A stretch of DNA of 64,000 bases from Aciditerrimonas ferrireducens (GTDB lineage Bacteria > Actinomycetota > Acidimicrobiia > Acidimicrobiales > UBA8190), in contig NZ_JAKHEX010000001.1 in NCBI RefSeq assembly GCF_023130475.1, positions 124,001 through 188,000 of the forward strand. Reading direction: 5' to 3'. Made by a program: the position numbers and the translations under genes. Positions 34,651 to 43,507 of this stretch are shown one piece after another (the first letter of the stretch is position 1; each line of letters starts with the position of its first letter). Under the pieces are notes generated by a model. It did no database searches. It was not told the origin of the DNA and saw nothing but the letters and a program-made list of their open reading frames with translations.

Positions 34651-37038
34651 GTGGCCGGGGGCTGGCGGGCACGGCGGCGGTCCCTCGACCGTCTGCGTTT
34701 TTCGAACCGCAAGCGGGGCGTCCGGCGGGTGGTGCCGAGCGGGCCGCCCCGGCCGGCCCGGCCACGGGTCCGGGTGCAGGTCCTCGGTGCGGTGGGCCTG
34801 GTGCTGCTGTCGGTGATGGTCGTGCGCCTGTGGTACCTGCAGGTGCTCGACGGCAAGCAGTACAGCAGCACGGTGGTCTCCGAGGCCTACCAAGTGGACC
34901 AGCTGCCTGCGCCCCGGGGCATCATCACCACCCGCAACGGCGTCCCACTGGTCGAGAACGCGGCGGACGAGGAGATCGCCCTGTCCCGGGCCGACGCCCA
35001 GCAGCACCCGAGCGTGGTGAGCGCCGTGGCCGCCCTGACCGGGCAGAGCGTGGCCAGCGTCGACCAGGAGCTGGCAAACCCGCAGTACACCAGCTACCAG
35101 CTCATCCCGGTGGTCCACAACGCCACGGTCCAGGAGCTGACGACCCTCGCCGAGAACCCCGGGGAGTTCCCGGGGGTGAAGGCCGAGTCGGTCTCGGTGC
35201 GGACCTACCCCTTCGGGACCCTTGCGGCGCACGTGCTGGGGTACGTGACCCCCATCACCCAGCAGGAACTGCAGCAGTACAAGAACCAGGGCTACCAGCC
35301 CGGGGACCAGTTCGGGCAGAGCGGCCTGGAGGCCCAGTACCAGCAGTACCTGCGGGGGACGCCGGGCAAGGAGCTGGTTGAGGTGGACGCCCAGGGCAAC
35401 ACCTTGGGGGTGGTCAGCAAGGTCCCGCCCAAGCCCGGCGACACCTTGGTGACCCACATCGACTTGGGGCTCCAGCAGCAGCTCGACCAGGACCTGGCGG
35501 GGGAGATCCACAAGCTCCAGGCGAGCGGCGTGGCCGCCCCGACCGGGGCGGCGGTCATCATGGACCCGAACAACGGTGCGGTCCTGGCCATGGCCTCCTA
35601 CCCGACCTACAACCCCTCGGTCTGGGCTGGGGGGATCAGCGAGAAGAACTACCAGGCCCTGACCTCGCCGCAGAGCCACGAGCCGCTCATCAACCGGGCC
35701 ATCGCCGGGCTCTACACCCCCGGCTCGGTCTTCAAGCTGGCGACGGCCACCGCCGCCTTGAACGACGGGCTGATCACCACGAGCTACACCTACGACGACG
35801 CCACAGGGACCTACACCATCCCGGGCTGCACGGCCGGCCAGTGCACTTACCACAACGCCGGCTACGAGCACCTCGGGGTGATCAACATCACCCCGGCTCT
35901 CGCCGCCTCGGACGACGTGTTCTTCTACAACCTCGGCGTCATGTTCTGGGAGCAGCGGGCGAAGTACGGCGAGGACGCCATCCAGAAGTGGGCGAACGCC
36001 TACTCCTTCGGCGAGGGCACCGGCGTCGACCTGCCCGGCGAGCAGACCGGCTTCGTCGACAGCCCCCAGGTGGAGGAGAAGCTCCACCAGCAGTTCCCCA
36101 AGGCCTACCCCTATCCGCAGTGGTACGCCGGGAACAACCTCGAGATGGCCTTCGGGCAGGGGGCCACGATCCTGACCCCCATCGAGATCGCTGACGGCTA
36201 CAGCACCTTCGCCAACGGCGGGACGAAGTACCAGCCACAAGTGGCTGCCGCCATCGTGAGCCCCTCGGGCAAGGTGGTGAAGCGGATCGAGCCGAAGGTG
36301 ACCGGCCACGTCGAGCTGAGCCCCCAGGACCACCAGGCCATGTTGCTCGGCTACGAAGGAGCGGTCTCCAGCCCCATCGGCACCGCCTACTACACCTTCC
36401 AGGGCTTCCCCCTGAGCCAGTACCCGATCGCGGGCAAGACCGGGACGGCCTCCCGGCGGAGCCCGACCGGCGCCCAGGAGGCCCCGAACTCCTGGTTCGT
36501 CGGCTGGGCCCCGCCCCAGCACCCCCAGTACCTGATCGCCGGGGTCATCACCCAGGCCGGGTACGGTGCCGCTGGCTTCGCCTACGTGGCCCGGGACATC
36601 TTCACCTACCTCATGCAACGGCACAACCAGATCGCCCCGCTGCGGCTGGTCCCGAACCCTCCCGCCACCAGCGGTGCCAGCGCCACCAGCGGTGGGTCGG
36701 CTGCCAGCTCCCCGACCAGCAAGCCGGCGTCAGGCGCCTCCTCGACGAGCAAGGCCTCCAGCGGGGGCACCTCGAGCGGTCCGGCTCCGAGCAGCAGCGC
36801 CTCGGCGGCGAGCTCGGCACCCTCGAGCGGTGCGTCCTCCAGTGGCCCGGTCTCCAGCGGCGCGTCCTCCCGTGGTTCGACGGCCAGCGGGGCGGCGGTC
36901 GTCCGGGGCTCGCCCCAGGAGCACCGGGCGCGACTGACGGCGGTGCAAGTGCCGTTGCTGCCGGTGCTGCCCTGGCTGGTCAGCGGCCAAGGGGGTGGCT
37001 GCGACCGGCCCCGGGCCTCTCCGAGCGCCCTGACGTAG
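34651..37038 (+). CDS. Class B penicillin-binding protein (PBP2 / MrdA type, transpeptidase)
   Basis: 795 aa. Cytoplasmic Arg-rich N-terminus, a single membrane anchor (VQVLGAVGLVLLSVMVVRLW), the PBP dimerisation domain (about 80-240), then the transpeptidase domain with SVFK (catalytic Ser359, Lys362), SDD (Ser420) as the SxN-type motif, and KTGT (Lys596). It crosslinks peptidoglycan during elongation or division. From about residue 670 the C-terminus is an extracellular Ser/Ala/Gly low-complexity tail of about 100 residues ending in a hydrophobic patch, absent from typical PBP2. GTG 34651 has a GGGGGGCGG tract upstream. It may alternatively be an FtsI relative; no PASTA domains are present. 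Confidence 0.9.
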   Translation: MAGGWRARRRSLDRLRFSNRKRGVRRVVPSGPPRPARPRVRVQVLGAVGLVLLSVMVVRLWYLQVLDGKQYSSTVVSEAYQVDQLPAPRGIITTRNGVPLVENAADEEIALSRADAQQHPSVVSAVAALTGQSVASVDQELANPQYTSYQLIPVVHNATVQELTTLAENPGEFPGVKAESVSVRTYPFGTLAAHVLGYVTPITQQELQQYKNQGYQPGDQFGQSGLEAQYQQYLRGTPGKELVEVDAQGNTLGVVSKVPPKPGDTLVTHIDLGLQQQLDQDLAGEIHKLQASGVAAPTGAAVIMDPNNGAVLAMASYPTYNPSVWAGGISEKNYQALTSPQSHEPLINRAIAGLYTPGSVFKLATATAALNDGLITTSYTYDDATGTYTIPGCTAGQCTYHNAGYEHLGVINITPALAASDDVFFYNLGVMFWEQRAKYGEDAIQKWANAYSFGEGTGVDLPGEQTGFVDSPQVEEKLHQQFPKAYPYPQWYAGNNLEMAFGQGATILTPIEIADGYSTFANGGTKYQPQVAAAIVSPSGKVVKRIEPKVTGHVELSPQDHQAMLLGYEGAVSSPIGTAYYTFQGFPLSQYPIAGKTGTASRRSPTGAQEAPNSWFVGWAPPQHPQYLIAGVITQAGYGAAGFAYVARDIFTYLMQRHNQIAPLRLVPNPPATSGASATSGGSAASSPTSKPASGASSTSKASSGGTSSGPAPSSSASAASSAPSSGASSSGPVSSGASSRGSTASGAAVVRGSPQEHRARLTAVQVPLLPVLPWLVSGQGGGCDRPRASPSALT
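36661..36895 (+). repeat. Low-complexity Ser/Gly/Ala-coding tract in the PBP tail
   Basis: Degenerate AGC/GCC/TCC-rich coding sequence producing about 80 residues dominated by Ser, Ala, Gly and Thr. It resembles cell-wall-spanning linkers; the repeats are not exact. Confidence 0.7.
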
Positions 37039-37064
37039 GCGGCGGACCCGGGGGGCCGTTCGAG

Positions 37065-37149
37065 CGGAGGAGGTGGGATTCGAACCCACGGTCCCTTGCA
37101 GGACACACGATTTCCAATCGTGCCGATTCGGCCGCTCTCGCACTCCTCC
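37065..37149 (-). tRNA. tRNA-Ser (anticodon GGA)
   Basis: Minus strand: acceptor GGAGGAG/CTCCTCC with discriminator G, T-arm GTGGG-TTCGAAT-CCCAC, anticodon stem CACGA/TCGTG with loop TTGGAAA (anticodon GGA, reading UCC and UCU), and a long variable arm. Unlike tRNA-Ser(CGA) at 32935-33024, no CCA is encoded after the discriminator (next bases CTC). Confidence 0.95.
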
Positions 37150-37192
37150 AGCCGACCGCCCTCCCTGGGGCGACGGCGGCGCCCCCGGAGGC

Positions 37193-37198
37193 TATCGT
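37193..37198 (+). promoter_or_regulatory. -10 box TATCGT upstream of SRP RNA
   Basis: TATCGT ends 12 nt before the first base of the long terminal stem of the SRP RNA, giving a start near 37205. Confidence 0.45.
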
Positions 37199-37210
37199 TT
37201 CCTAGACGTA

Positions 37211-37340
37211 CCGGTGCTCGGCGCGGCGGCTGGGTCCTGCGCAACGGGCGCCCGTGAACCGAGTCAGGGCCGGAAGGCAGCAGCTCTCAGCGGGTCCGCT
37301 CGTGTGCCGTAGCCAACCTGGCCGCCGCGCCGAGCACCGG
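37211..37340 (+). ncRNA. ffs: Signal recognition particle 4.5S-type RNA
   Basis: A perfect 20-bp terminal stem (37211-37230 with 37321-37340) encloses the conserved domain IV: GAGTCAGGGCCGGAAGGCAGCAGC-type sequence at about 37261-37284, with the GGAA-type apical loop and symmetric internal loop that binds Ffh. Size is that of the short bacterial SRP RNA without an Alu domain. It sits between tRNA-Ser and dnaX as in many actinobacteria. Confidence 0.93.
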
Positions 37341-37439
37341 TCGTTCCCCGGTCCCACTGCCGGGTCCGCCCGCCGACCCGGTGCGCGGTCCGGCAGGCAG
37401 GCGCGTGGGCGGCCGCAGGACCCGGGGAGGGGTCGCCGG

Positions 37440-37445
37440 TAGGCT
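37440..37445 (+). promoter_or_regulatory. -10 box TAGGCT, leaderless promoter of dnaX
   Basis: TAGGCT ends 8 nt before GTG 37454 with no ribosome site between. Confidence 0.5.
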
Positions 37446-37453
37446 CCGGCGCG

Positions 37454-39526
37454 GTGGCTCCTTCCCCTGCTTCCCCCGAGACGAGCGCTGCTGACGGGCC
37501 GGGACGCGCCGGCGACGAGGAGAACTCGGCGCTCGGCCAGGCCCTCTACCGGCGGTTCCGGCCCCAGCGCTTCGCCGAGCTGGTCGGGCAGGACCACGTG
37601 CGCCAGGCCCTCCAGAACGCGGTGCGCCGTGGCCAGGTGGGCCACGCGTACCTCTTCAGCGGCCCCCGGGGAACGGGGAAGACCTCGACGGCCCGGATCC
37701 TGGCGAAGGCCCTGAACTGCCAGGACCCCGCCGACGGCGAGCCCTGCGGACGCTGCCAGTCCTGCCGGGAGATCGCCGCCGGCACCTCCCTGGACGTCTT
37801 CGAGCTGGACGCCGCCTCGCACAACGGCGTGGAGGCCATGCGGGAGCTGGTGGCCCGGGCAGCGCTCGGGACCCCCGGGCGGACGAAGGTCTACATCGTG
37901 GACGAGGTCCACATGCTCTCCACCGCAGCGGCCAACGCCCTGCTGAAGACCTTGGAGGAGCCGCCGGCCCACGTGGTCTTCGTGCTGGCCACCACCGACC
38001 CTCAAAAGGTCCCGGCCACGGTGCGGAGCCGCACCCAGCACTTCGCCTTCCGCCTCCTGCCCCCCGAGCTGCTCACCCGGCTCCTCCAGGAGGTGCGGGA
38101 ACGGGCCGGGCTGCCGGTGCCCGACGAACTGCTGGAGGCCGCGGTCCGCCGGGGGCACGGTTCGGCCCGGGACAGCCTCTCGGCCCTCGACCAGCTGGCT
38201 GCCGGGGGCGAGGCTGCGGAGGAGGGATCGGCCCTCGTCGGGGCGGTGCTGGGCGCACTGGCCGCCTGCGACGGCCCGGGCGGCCTGCGGGCCCTCGGAC
38301 AGGCCCTCGCCCTGGGTCTGGACCCCGAGCGACTGGCCGGCGAGCTGGTGGAGCGGGGCCGACAGGTGTTCCTCGCCACGGTGGCCCCCGAGCTGCTGGA
38401 GGTCACGGGGGCCGAGCGGGAGGCGGTGCTGGGCTGGGCCAGCGCCCTCGGCCCGGCCCGGGCCGTCCAGCTGCTCGAGGGGCTGGGGCGGGCCCTGGTG
38501 GCCATGCGGGACGCCCCCGACCCCCGGGCCCACCTCGAGGTGACCCTCCTGCGCCTGGCGGCGGGACCCGGCCCAGTGGAGACTGCCCAGGGACCCGGCG
38601 CACCGGCCGGGGAGACGCTCGGTGCCCTCGCAGCGCGCCTGGAGCGGCTCGAGGCGGCAGTGGCTCGCCTCGAAGCAGCCCTGGCAGGCGGGGCCGGACC
38701 CGGCGCCCCCGAGACGCCCCCTTCGCCGGCGGTCACCCGGCCGCTCGCCACGGGCAGCCCGCCCACCTCGGAGGCCCGGGCCGAGCCGGAGGCCGGCGGG
38801 CCGCCGAGTGGACCGGCGCTGGCCCGTCGGACCCTCGGGGCCGTGCGCCGCCAGCAGGCCGCGGCGCTGGCCCCGACCCAGACCCCCGAGGGGCCGACGA
38901 GCGGCGCCCCGCCGGGGAGCCCCGGTGGAGGGAGCCCCGGTGGCGAGGGACCCGATGGCGGGGGACCCGGGGTTGGCCCCGCGGGGATGGCGGCCAGCAC
39001 CGCCGCGGGGGCCAGTTCGCTGCCCAGCCGGGAGGAGCTCACCCGGGCGTGGGGAGACGGCCTGCTGCAGTCGCTGCCGCCCCGGCCCCGGGCCCGGTTC
39101 CGGGTGGGGCGGTTCCTGGCCGTCGAGGGGGACACGGCGGTCTTCGCCCTGCCGAACGCCACCCACCTGGGGTACTGCGAGGAGGTGCGGCGGGAGGTCG
39201 AGGCGCACCTGGCGGCCCACTTCGGCCGGCCGGTGCCCCTGCGGCTGGTGGTGGACGACGACCCGGTGCCCGGGACGGGGGCTGAGCCCCGCTCGCCGGG
39301 CAGCGGCTCAGGTGCCCCCGAGCGCGCCGTGCCAGGCCCGGGGAGCGGCGGCGCCAGTGGCGGTCCGGCGGCGCCGACCGGGGCAACCGGGGCGGAAGAG
39401 GACGAGGACGCCTTGTTGGACCGGGCCGCCCTCGAGGACGAGACCCGGCCGGCAGGCCCCCCCCAGGACGCGGTCGGCATCTTGAAGGCCACCTTCCCGG
39501 GCAGTGAGGAGGAGACCCGGTGCTGA
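37454..39526 (+). CDS. dnaX: DNA polymerase III subunit gamma/tau
   Basis: 690 aa clamp-loader ATPase subunit. The N-terminus has [18 protein letters not shown], Walker [10 protein letters not shown] (Lys76), four zinc-ligand cysteines (Cys89, 98, 101, 104), DEVH (150-153) and sensor/arginine-finger region [16 protein letters not shown]. From about residue 400 the protein is Pro/Gly/Ala-rich and low in complexity, with a small conserved tau-like patch ([38 protein letters not shown]). It is followed by recR with a 7-nt overlap; the ybaB gene usually between the two is missing. Confidence 0.96.
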   Translation: MAPSPASPETSAADGPGRAGDEENSALGQALYRRFRPQRFAELVGQDHVRQALQNAVRRGQVGHAYLFSGPRGTGKTSTARILAKALNCQDPADGEPCGRCQSCREIAAGTSLDVFELDAASHNGVEAMRELVARAALGTPGRTKVYIVDEVHMLSTAAANALLKTLEEPPAHVVFVLATTDPQKVPATVRSRTQHFAFRLLPPELLTRLLQEVRERAGLPVPDELLEAAVRRGHGSARDSLSALDQLAAGGEAAEEGSALVGAVLGALAACDGPGGLRALGQALALGLDPERLAGELVERGRQVFLATVAPELLEVTGAEREAVLGWASALGPARAVQLLEGLGRALVAMRDAPDPRAHLEVTLLRLAAGPGPVETAQGPGAPAGETLGALAARLERLEAAVARLEAALAGGAGPGAPETPPSPAVTRPLATGSPPTSEARAEPEAGGPPSGPALARRTLGAVRRQQAAALAPTQTPEGPTSGAPPGSPGGGSPGGEGPDGGGPGVGPAGMAASTAAGASSLPSREELTRAWGDGLLQSLPPRPRARFRVGRFLAVEGDTAVFALPNATHLGYCEEVRREVEAHLAAHFGRPVPLRLVVDDDPVPGTGAEPRSPGSGSGAPERAVPGPGSGGASGGPAAPTGATGAEEDEDALLDRAALEDETRPAGPPQDAVGILKATFPGSEEETRC

Positions 39527-40119
39527 CGGCCTCCCTGCAGGCCCTGGTGGACGAGCTGGGTCGGCTGCCCGGCATCGGCCCGAAGTCGGCCCAGCGCATC
39601 GCCTTCCACCTCCTTCGCGGCGCCCCCGAGGACGCTCGCCGGCTCGCCCAGGCCATCGTGGCGATGACGGAGCGGACAACCCTGTGCAGCCGCTGCGGCA
39701 ACATCGCCGAAGGGGAGCTCTGCCGGATCTGCACCGACCCCCAGCGCGAACCGGGGGTGCTCTGCGTGGTCGAGGATCCCCGGGACGTCGTGGCGGTGGA
39801 ACGGACCCGGGAGTTCCGGGGCCGGTACCACGTCCTGCACGGAGCGCTGAACCCGCTGGACGGGGTGGGGCCCGAGCAGCTCAAGGTGAAAGAGCTCCTG
39901 GCCCGGATCGAGCCCGAAGGCGTCCGGGAGGTGATCGTCTGCACGAACCCGAACCTGGAGGGGGAGGCCACCGCCCTCTACCTGGCCCGCCTGCTGCGAC
40001 CCCTCGGGGTGACGGTCAGCCGGATCGCCAGCGGCCTCCCGGTCGGCGGCGACCTGGAGTACGCGGACGAACTGACCCTCGGGCGGGCCCTGGAGGGTCG
40101 CCGGCCGCTCGAACCCTAG
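39520..40119 (+). CDS. recR: Recombination mediator protein RecR
   Basis: 199 aa, normal length. Helix-hairpin-helix [17 protein letters not shown], zinc finger Cys56-x2-Cys59-x8-Cys68-x2-Cys71, and Toprim domain starting [14 protein letters not shown] are all present. With RecF/RecO it loads RecA at gaps. GTG 39520 lies within the dnaX 3' end with GAGGAGGAG upstream, so translation is coupled to dnaX. Confidence 0.96.
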   Translation: MLTASLQALVDELGRLPGIGPKSAQRIAFHLLRGAPEDARRLAQAIVAMTERTTLCSRCGNIAEGELCRICTDPQREPGVLCVVEDPRDVVAVERTREFRGRYHVLHGALNPLDGVGPEQLKVKELLARIEPEGVREVIVCTNPNLEGEATALYLARLLRPLGVTVSRIASGLPVGGDLEYADELTLGRALEGRRPLEP

Positions 40120-40314
40120 GTTGGCAAGGGGCACGACATGAGCCGGCCCGGTGGCGGCAGGGTCGGGGGGCGACCCCTGCCGACACCGGGCCCGGCGACG
40201 GGGCGGCCCACAGTCCCCGGGCCGCTCACCGAGCAGAACGTGGCAGTGGCCCGGTCCTTGCGGTCCACTCGGGAACTTCTCGCCCGGCGCCCCTTCGGAC
40301 CGGGCCGATCGGCC

Positions 40315-41499
40315 TCAGGCCAGGCTCCGAAGCAGCATGGCGTCGCCCTGTCCGCCACCCCCGCAGAGGGCCGCGGCCCCAAGGCCCCCGCCCCGGCGGC
40401 GCAGCTCGTGGAGCAGGGTGAGGGCCAGGCGGGCGCCGGACATGCCGATGGGGTGGCCGAGGGCGATGGCCCCCCCGTTGACGTTCACGACGTCCTCGCT
40501 GATGCCGAGCCGGTCCGCCGAGGCCAGGCCGACCACGGCGAAGGCCTCGTTGATCTCGAAGAGGTCGACCTGGTTGACCGCCAGGCCGGCCTTGCCGAGG
40601 GCCTGCTCGATGGCGGCCGCCGGCTGGTAGAGCAGGGAGGCGTCGGGCCCGGCCACCTGGCCGTAGGCCACGACCTCGCCGAGGGGCGTGCGGCCGAGCT
40701 GCTCGGCCACGGCCCTGCTGGCCACCACGACCGCGGCGGCGCCGTCGGAGATCTGGCTGGCGTTGCCGGCGGTGATGGTGCCGTCCTTGGCGAACGCCGG
40801 TTTCAGGGCGGCGAGGGACTCGACGGTCGTGCCCGGCCGGACCCCCTCGTCGGTGTCCACCACCACCGGGTCGCCCTTGCGCTGGGGGACGCTGACCGGC
40901 ACGATCTCCTCGGCCAGCCGACCAGCCTTGATGGCAGCCGCGGCCCGTTCGTGGGACAGGGCGGCGAAGGCGTCCTGGCGCTCCCGGGAGATGCCAGCCT
41001 GCCGGTTGTACTGGTCGGTGCCCAGGCCCATGGCGCAGTGGTCGAACTGGCAGTACAGGCCGTCGTACATCATGGCGTCGACCACCGTGGCGTCCCCCAT
41101 GCGGTACCCGGCGCGGGCGCCAGGCAGGAGGTAGGGGGCCTGGGTCATGGACTCCATGCCGCCGGCCACCACGACGTCGGCCTCACCGGCTTGGATCAGG
41201 AGGTCGGCGAGGTAGATGGCGTTGAGGCCCGAGAGGCAGACCTTGTTGACCGTCGTGGCCGGCACGTCCATGGGCACGCCGGCCTTCGTGGCTGCCTGCC
41301 GGGCCGTGATCTGGCCCTGGCCGGCCTGGAGGACCTGGCCCATGAAGACGTAGCGGACCCGGTCGGGGGCCACGCCGGCCCGCTCGAGGGCGGCGGCGAT
41401 GGCCATGCCGCCGAGGTCCATGGCGGAGAAGCCAGCGAGGGCGCCGGAGAGCTTCCCGATGGGGGTGCGGGCACCGGCGAGGATGACGGATCCAGGCAT
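40315..41499 (-). CDS. Acetyl-CoA C-acetyltransferase (thiolase)
   Basis: 394 aa biosynthetic-type thiolase condensing two acetyl-CoA to acetoacetyl-CoA. Catalytic residues are Cys88 (VNKVCLSGLNAI), His349 (GHPIGMSGAR) and Cys379 (CGGGGQGDA); the signature NEAFAVV is present. ATG 41499 has GGAGGT 4 nt upstream. It is divergent from ccr, and with 3-hydroxybutyryl-CoA dehydrogenase at 52122-52976 and a crotonase it would provide crotonyl-CoA for Ccr. A role in polyhydroxybutyrate synthesis or degradation is also possible. Confidence 0.94.
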   Translation of the reverse strand: MPGSVILAGARTPIGKLSGALAGFSAMDLGGMAIAAALERAGVAPDRVRYVFMGQVLQAGQGQITARQAATKAGVPMDVPATTVNKVCLSGLNAIYLADLLIQAGEADVVVAGGMESMTQAPYLLPGARAGYRMGDATVVDAMMYDGLYCQFDHCAMGLGTDQYNRQAGISRERQDAFAALSHERAAAAIKAGRLAEEIVPVSVPQRKGDPVVVDTDEGVRPGTTVESLAALKPAFAKDGTITAGNASQISDGAAAVVVASRAVAEQLGRTPLGEVVAYGQVAGPDASLLYQPAAAIEQALGKAGLAVNQVDLFEINEAFAVVGLASADRLGISEDVVNVNGGAIALGHPIGMSGARLALTLLHELRRRGGGLGAAALCGGGGQGDAMLLRSLA

Positions 41500-41628
41500 G
41501 TTGACCTCCGGGGTTCGGCCGCCGAGGGCCCGGCGGCGGACCAGGCCCGCCCGGGCCCTGCTGGCCGGCGGCGGTGCCGGCCCGATTGTAGGCAGGCAGC
41601 CCCGTCGAGGGCGGCGAGGCCCCTGGGG

Positions 41629-41634
41629 TATGGT
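41629..41634 (+). promoter_or_regulatory. -10 box TATGGT, leaderless promoter of ccr
   Basis: TATGGT ends 8 nt before ATG 41643. The spacer GCGCCCCC contains no ribosome site. Confidence 0.5.
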
Positions 41635-41642
41635 GCGCCCCC

Positions 41643-42983
41643 ATGGAACAGATCCGCGACGCCATCCTGGCGGGGGCCAGCGGGGAGGAGTTGGGCGCCC
41701 TGCCCTTGCCGGAGTCCTACCGGGCCGCCTTCGTCCTGCGGGAGGAGGCGACCATGTTCGAGGGCCAGGCCAGCGAGGAGAAGGACCCCCGCAAGTCCCT
41801 GCACGTGGGCGAGGTGGCCCTGCCGGAGCTGGCCCCCGACGAGGCCTACGTGGCGGTCATGGCCGGGGCCATCAACTTCAACACGGTCTGGACGTCCATC
41901 TTCGAGCCCCTGCCGACCTTCGGGTTCCTGGACCGGCTGGGCAAGGAGAGCCGCTGGGGGGCCCGCCACGCCCTGCCGTACCACGTCGTGGGGTCGGACG
42001 CCTCGGGGGTCGTGCTCCGGGTGGGCTCGGCGGTGCGGAACTGGAAGCCCGGGGACCGGGTGGTCATCCACTGCAACTACGTCGACGACCAGGACCCCAC
42101 GGCGCACGACGACTCCATGCTGGCCGCGAACCAGAAGATCTGGGGCTTCGAGACGAACTTCGGGGGCCTGGCCGACCTGACCCTGGTGAAGGCCAACCAG
42201 CTGATGCCCAAGCCTGCCCACCTGACCTGGGAGGAGGCGGCCATCAACGCCCTGTGCAACTCGACCGCCTACCGCATGCTGGTCTCGCCGAACGGGGCCC
42301 GGATGACCCAGGGCGACCGGGTGCTGGTCTGGGGGGCCACCGGAGGCCTGGGCAGCTACGCCGTCCAGCACGTGCTGAACGGCGGGGGCATCCCCATCGG
42401 GGTGGTCTCCTCGCCCGAGAAAGCCGAGCTCCTGCGGGACCTGGGGGTCGAGGCGGTCATCGACCGGCGGGCCAAGGGCTACCGGTTCTGGAAGGACGAG
42501 CACACCCAGGACGAGTCGGAGTGGCGGCGCCTGGGCAAGGACATCCGGGCCCTGGTGGGCGAGGACCCCGACATCGTCTTCGAGCACCCTGGCCGCCAGA
42601 CGATGGGGGCCTCGGTGTTCGTCTGCAAGCGGGGCGGCACGGTGGTGACCTGCGCTGCGACCTCGGGCTACATGATCGAGTACGACAACCGGCATCTTTG
42701 GATGCGGCTGAAGACCATCAAGGGGTCCCACTTCGCGAACTACCGGGAGGCCTGGGACGCCAACCGGCTGATCTGCGACGGCAAGGTGCTGCCCCCGTTG
42801 TCGGCCGTCTACCCCTTGGAGCAGGTCGGCGAGGCCGCCTACCAGGTCCACCACAACCTCCACGAGGGCAAGATCGGAGTGCTCTGCCTGGCTCCCGAGG
42901 AGGGCCTGGGGGTGGAGGACCCCGAGCTGCGGGCCAAGGTGGGCGAGGACCGGATCACCCTCTTCCGGCGTCACGGCGCCTGA
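41643..42983 (+). CDS. ccr: Crotonyl-CoA carboxylase/reductase
   Basis: 446 aa MDR-family enzyme that reductively carboxylates crotonyl-CoA to ethylmalonyl-CoA with NADPH and CO2, the key step of the ethylmalonyl-CoA pathway. NADPH-binding motif VWGATGGLGSYAVQ is intact. CO2-pocket residues described for Ccr are recognisable: an Asn in AGAINFNTVW, Phe169-Glu170 in IWGFETNFGG, and the His in KGSHFANYREA. These separate true carboxylases from simple crotonyl-CoA reductases. The epimerase gene follows 41 nt downstream. The length and N-terminal extension (about 40 residues before the MDR core) match Ccr proteins. Confidence 0.95.
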   Translation: MEQIRDAILAGASGEELGALPLPESYRAAFVLREEATMFEGQASEEKDPRKSLHVGEVALPELAPDEAYVAVMAGAINFNTVWTSIFEPLPTFGFLDRLGKESRWGARHALPYHVVGSDASGVVLRVGSAVRNWKPGDRVVIHCNYVDDQDPTAHDDSMLAANQKIWGFETNFGGLADLTLVKANQLMPKPAHLTWEEAAINALCNSTAYRMLVSPNGARMTQGDRVLVWGATGGLGSYAVQHVLNGGGIPIGVVSSPEKAELLRDLGVEAVIDRRAKGYRFWKDEHTQDESEWRRLGKDIRALVGEDPDIVFEHPGRQTMGASVFVCKRGGTVVTCAATSGYMIEYDNRHLWMRLKTIKGSHFANYREAWDANRLICDGKVLPPLSAVYPLEQVGEAAYQVHHNLHEGKIGVLCLAPEEGLGVEDPELRAKVGEDRITLFRRHGA

Positions 42984-43024
42984 GCGACGCGATCGGGGCC
43001 AGGAAAGCCAGGAAGGGAGGACCG

Positions 43025-43453
43025 GTGGGAGCCGAGGGGACGTCCGGCGGGGGGATTTTGACCGAGATCGACCACGTGGCCATCGCCGTGGCCGACCTGG
43101 ACGCCGCCGTGGCGTGGTACGAGCGGGCTTTCGGGGCCCAGGTGGTGCACCGGGAGCGGGTGGAGAGCGACGGGGTGGAGGAAGCCCTGCTCGCCGTGGC
43201 CGACTCCTTCGTGCAGCTCCTCACCCCGACCCGGGAGGACTCGCCGGTGGCGAAGTTCCTCGCCAGCCGGGGCGAGGGGCTGCACCACGTCGGCTACCGG
43301 GTGGCCGACTGCGCCGCCGCCCTCCAGGCGGTGAAGGACAGCGGGGGCCGGGTCATCGACGAGCAGCCACGGCCAGGGAGCCGGGGCACGACGGTGGCCT
43401 TCGTGCACCCGAAGGCCGCCTTCGGCACCCTGATCGAGCTCGTCCAGGAGTAG
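43025..43453 (+). CDS. Ethylmalonyl-/methylmalonyl-CoA epimerase (VOC fold)
   Basis: About 142 aa. Begins with EIDHVAIAVADLDAAVAWYERAFG, then VLLxPTRE-type strand (VQLLTPTREDSPVAKFLASRGEGLHHVGYRVAD) and ends with FVHPKAAFGTLIELVQE, the pattern of methylmalonyl-CoA epimerase with metal ligands His, His and Glu. GTG 43025 has GGGAGG immediately upstream; TTG 43058 is an alternative nearer the conserved start. Placement after ccr implies it interconverts (2S)/(2R) ethylmalonyl-CoA and methylmalonyl-CoA for the mutases. Confidence 0.93.
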   Translation: MGAEGTSGGGILTEIDHVAIAVADLDAAVAWYERAFGAQVVHRERVESDGVEEALLAVADSFVQLLTPTREDSPVAKFLASRGEGLHHVGYRVADCAAALQAVKDSGGRVIDEQPRPGSRGTTVAFVHPKAAFGTLIELVQE

Positions 43454-43466
43454 CCGGCCGACGGCC

Positions 43467-43496
43467 CCGGGCCGGGTCGAAGCGGCCCCGGCCCGG
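43467..43496. terminator. Hairpin between convergent epimerase and ABC ATPase genes
   Basis: CCGGGCCGGG / CCCGGCCCGG is a perfect 10-bp stem with a 10-nt loop, centred in the 54-bp gap between two 3' ends. Likely a bidirectional terminator. Confidence 0.6.
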
Positions 43497-43507
43497 CGGC
43501 CTCGCCC

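Noticed and set aside
37065-37149. tRNA 3' ends as attachment sites of an integrated element
   Set aside because: No integrase, direct repeat of the tRNA end or foreign genes between or beside the tRNA genes.
40138-42180. Plus-strand frame after recR beginning MSRPGGGRVGGRP
   Set aside because: It has an acceptable ribosome site and a helix-like start, but runs without a stop through the antisense of thiolase and into ccr out of frame. No plausible termination as a small protein.
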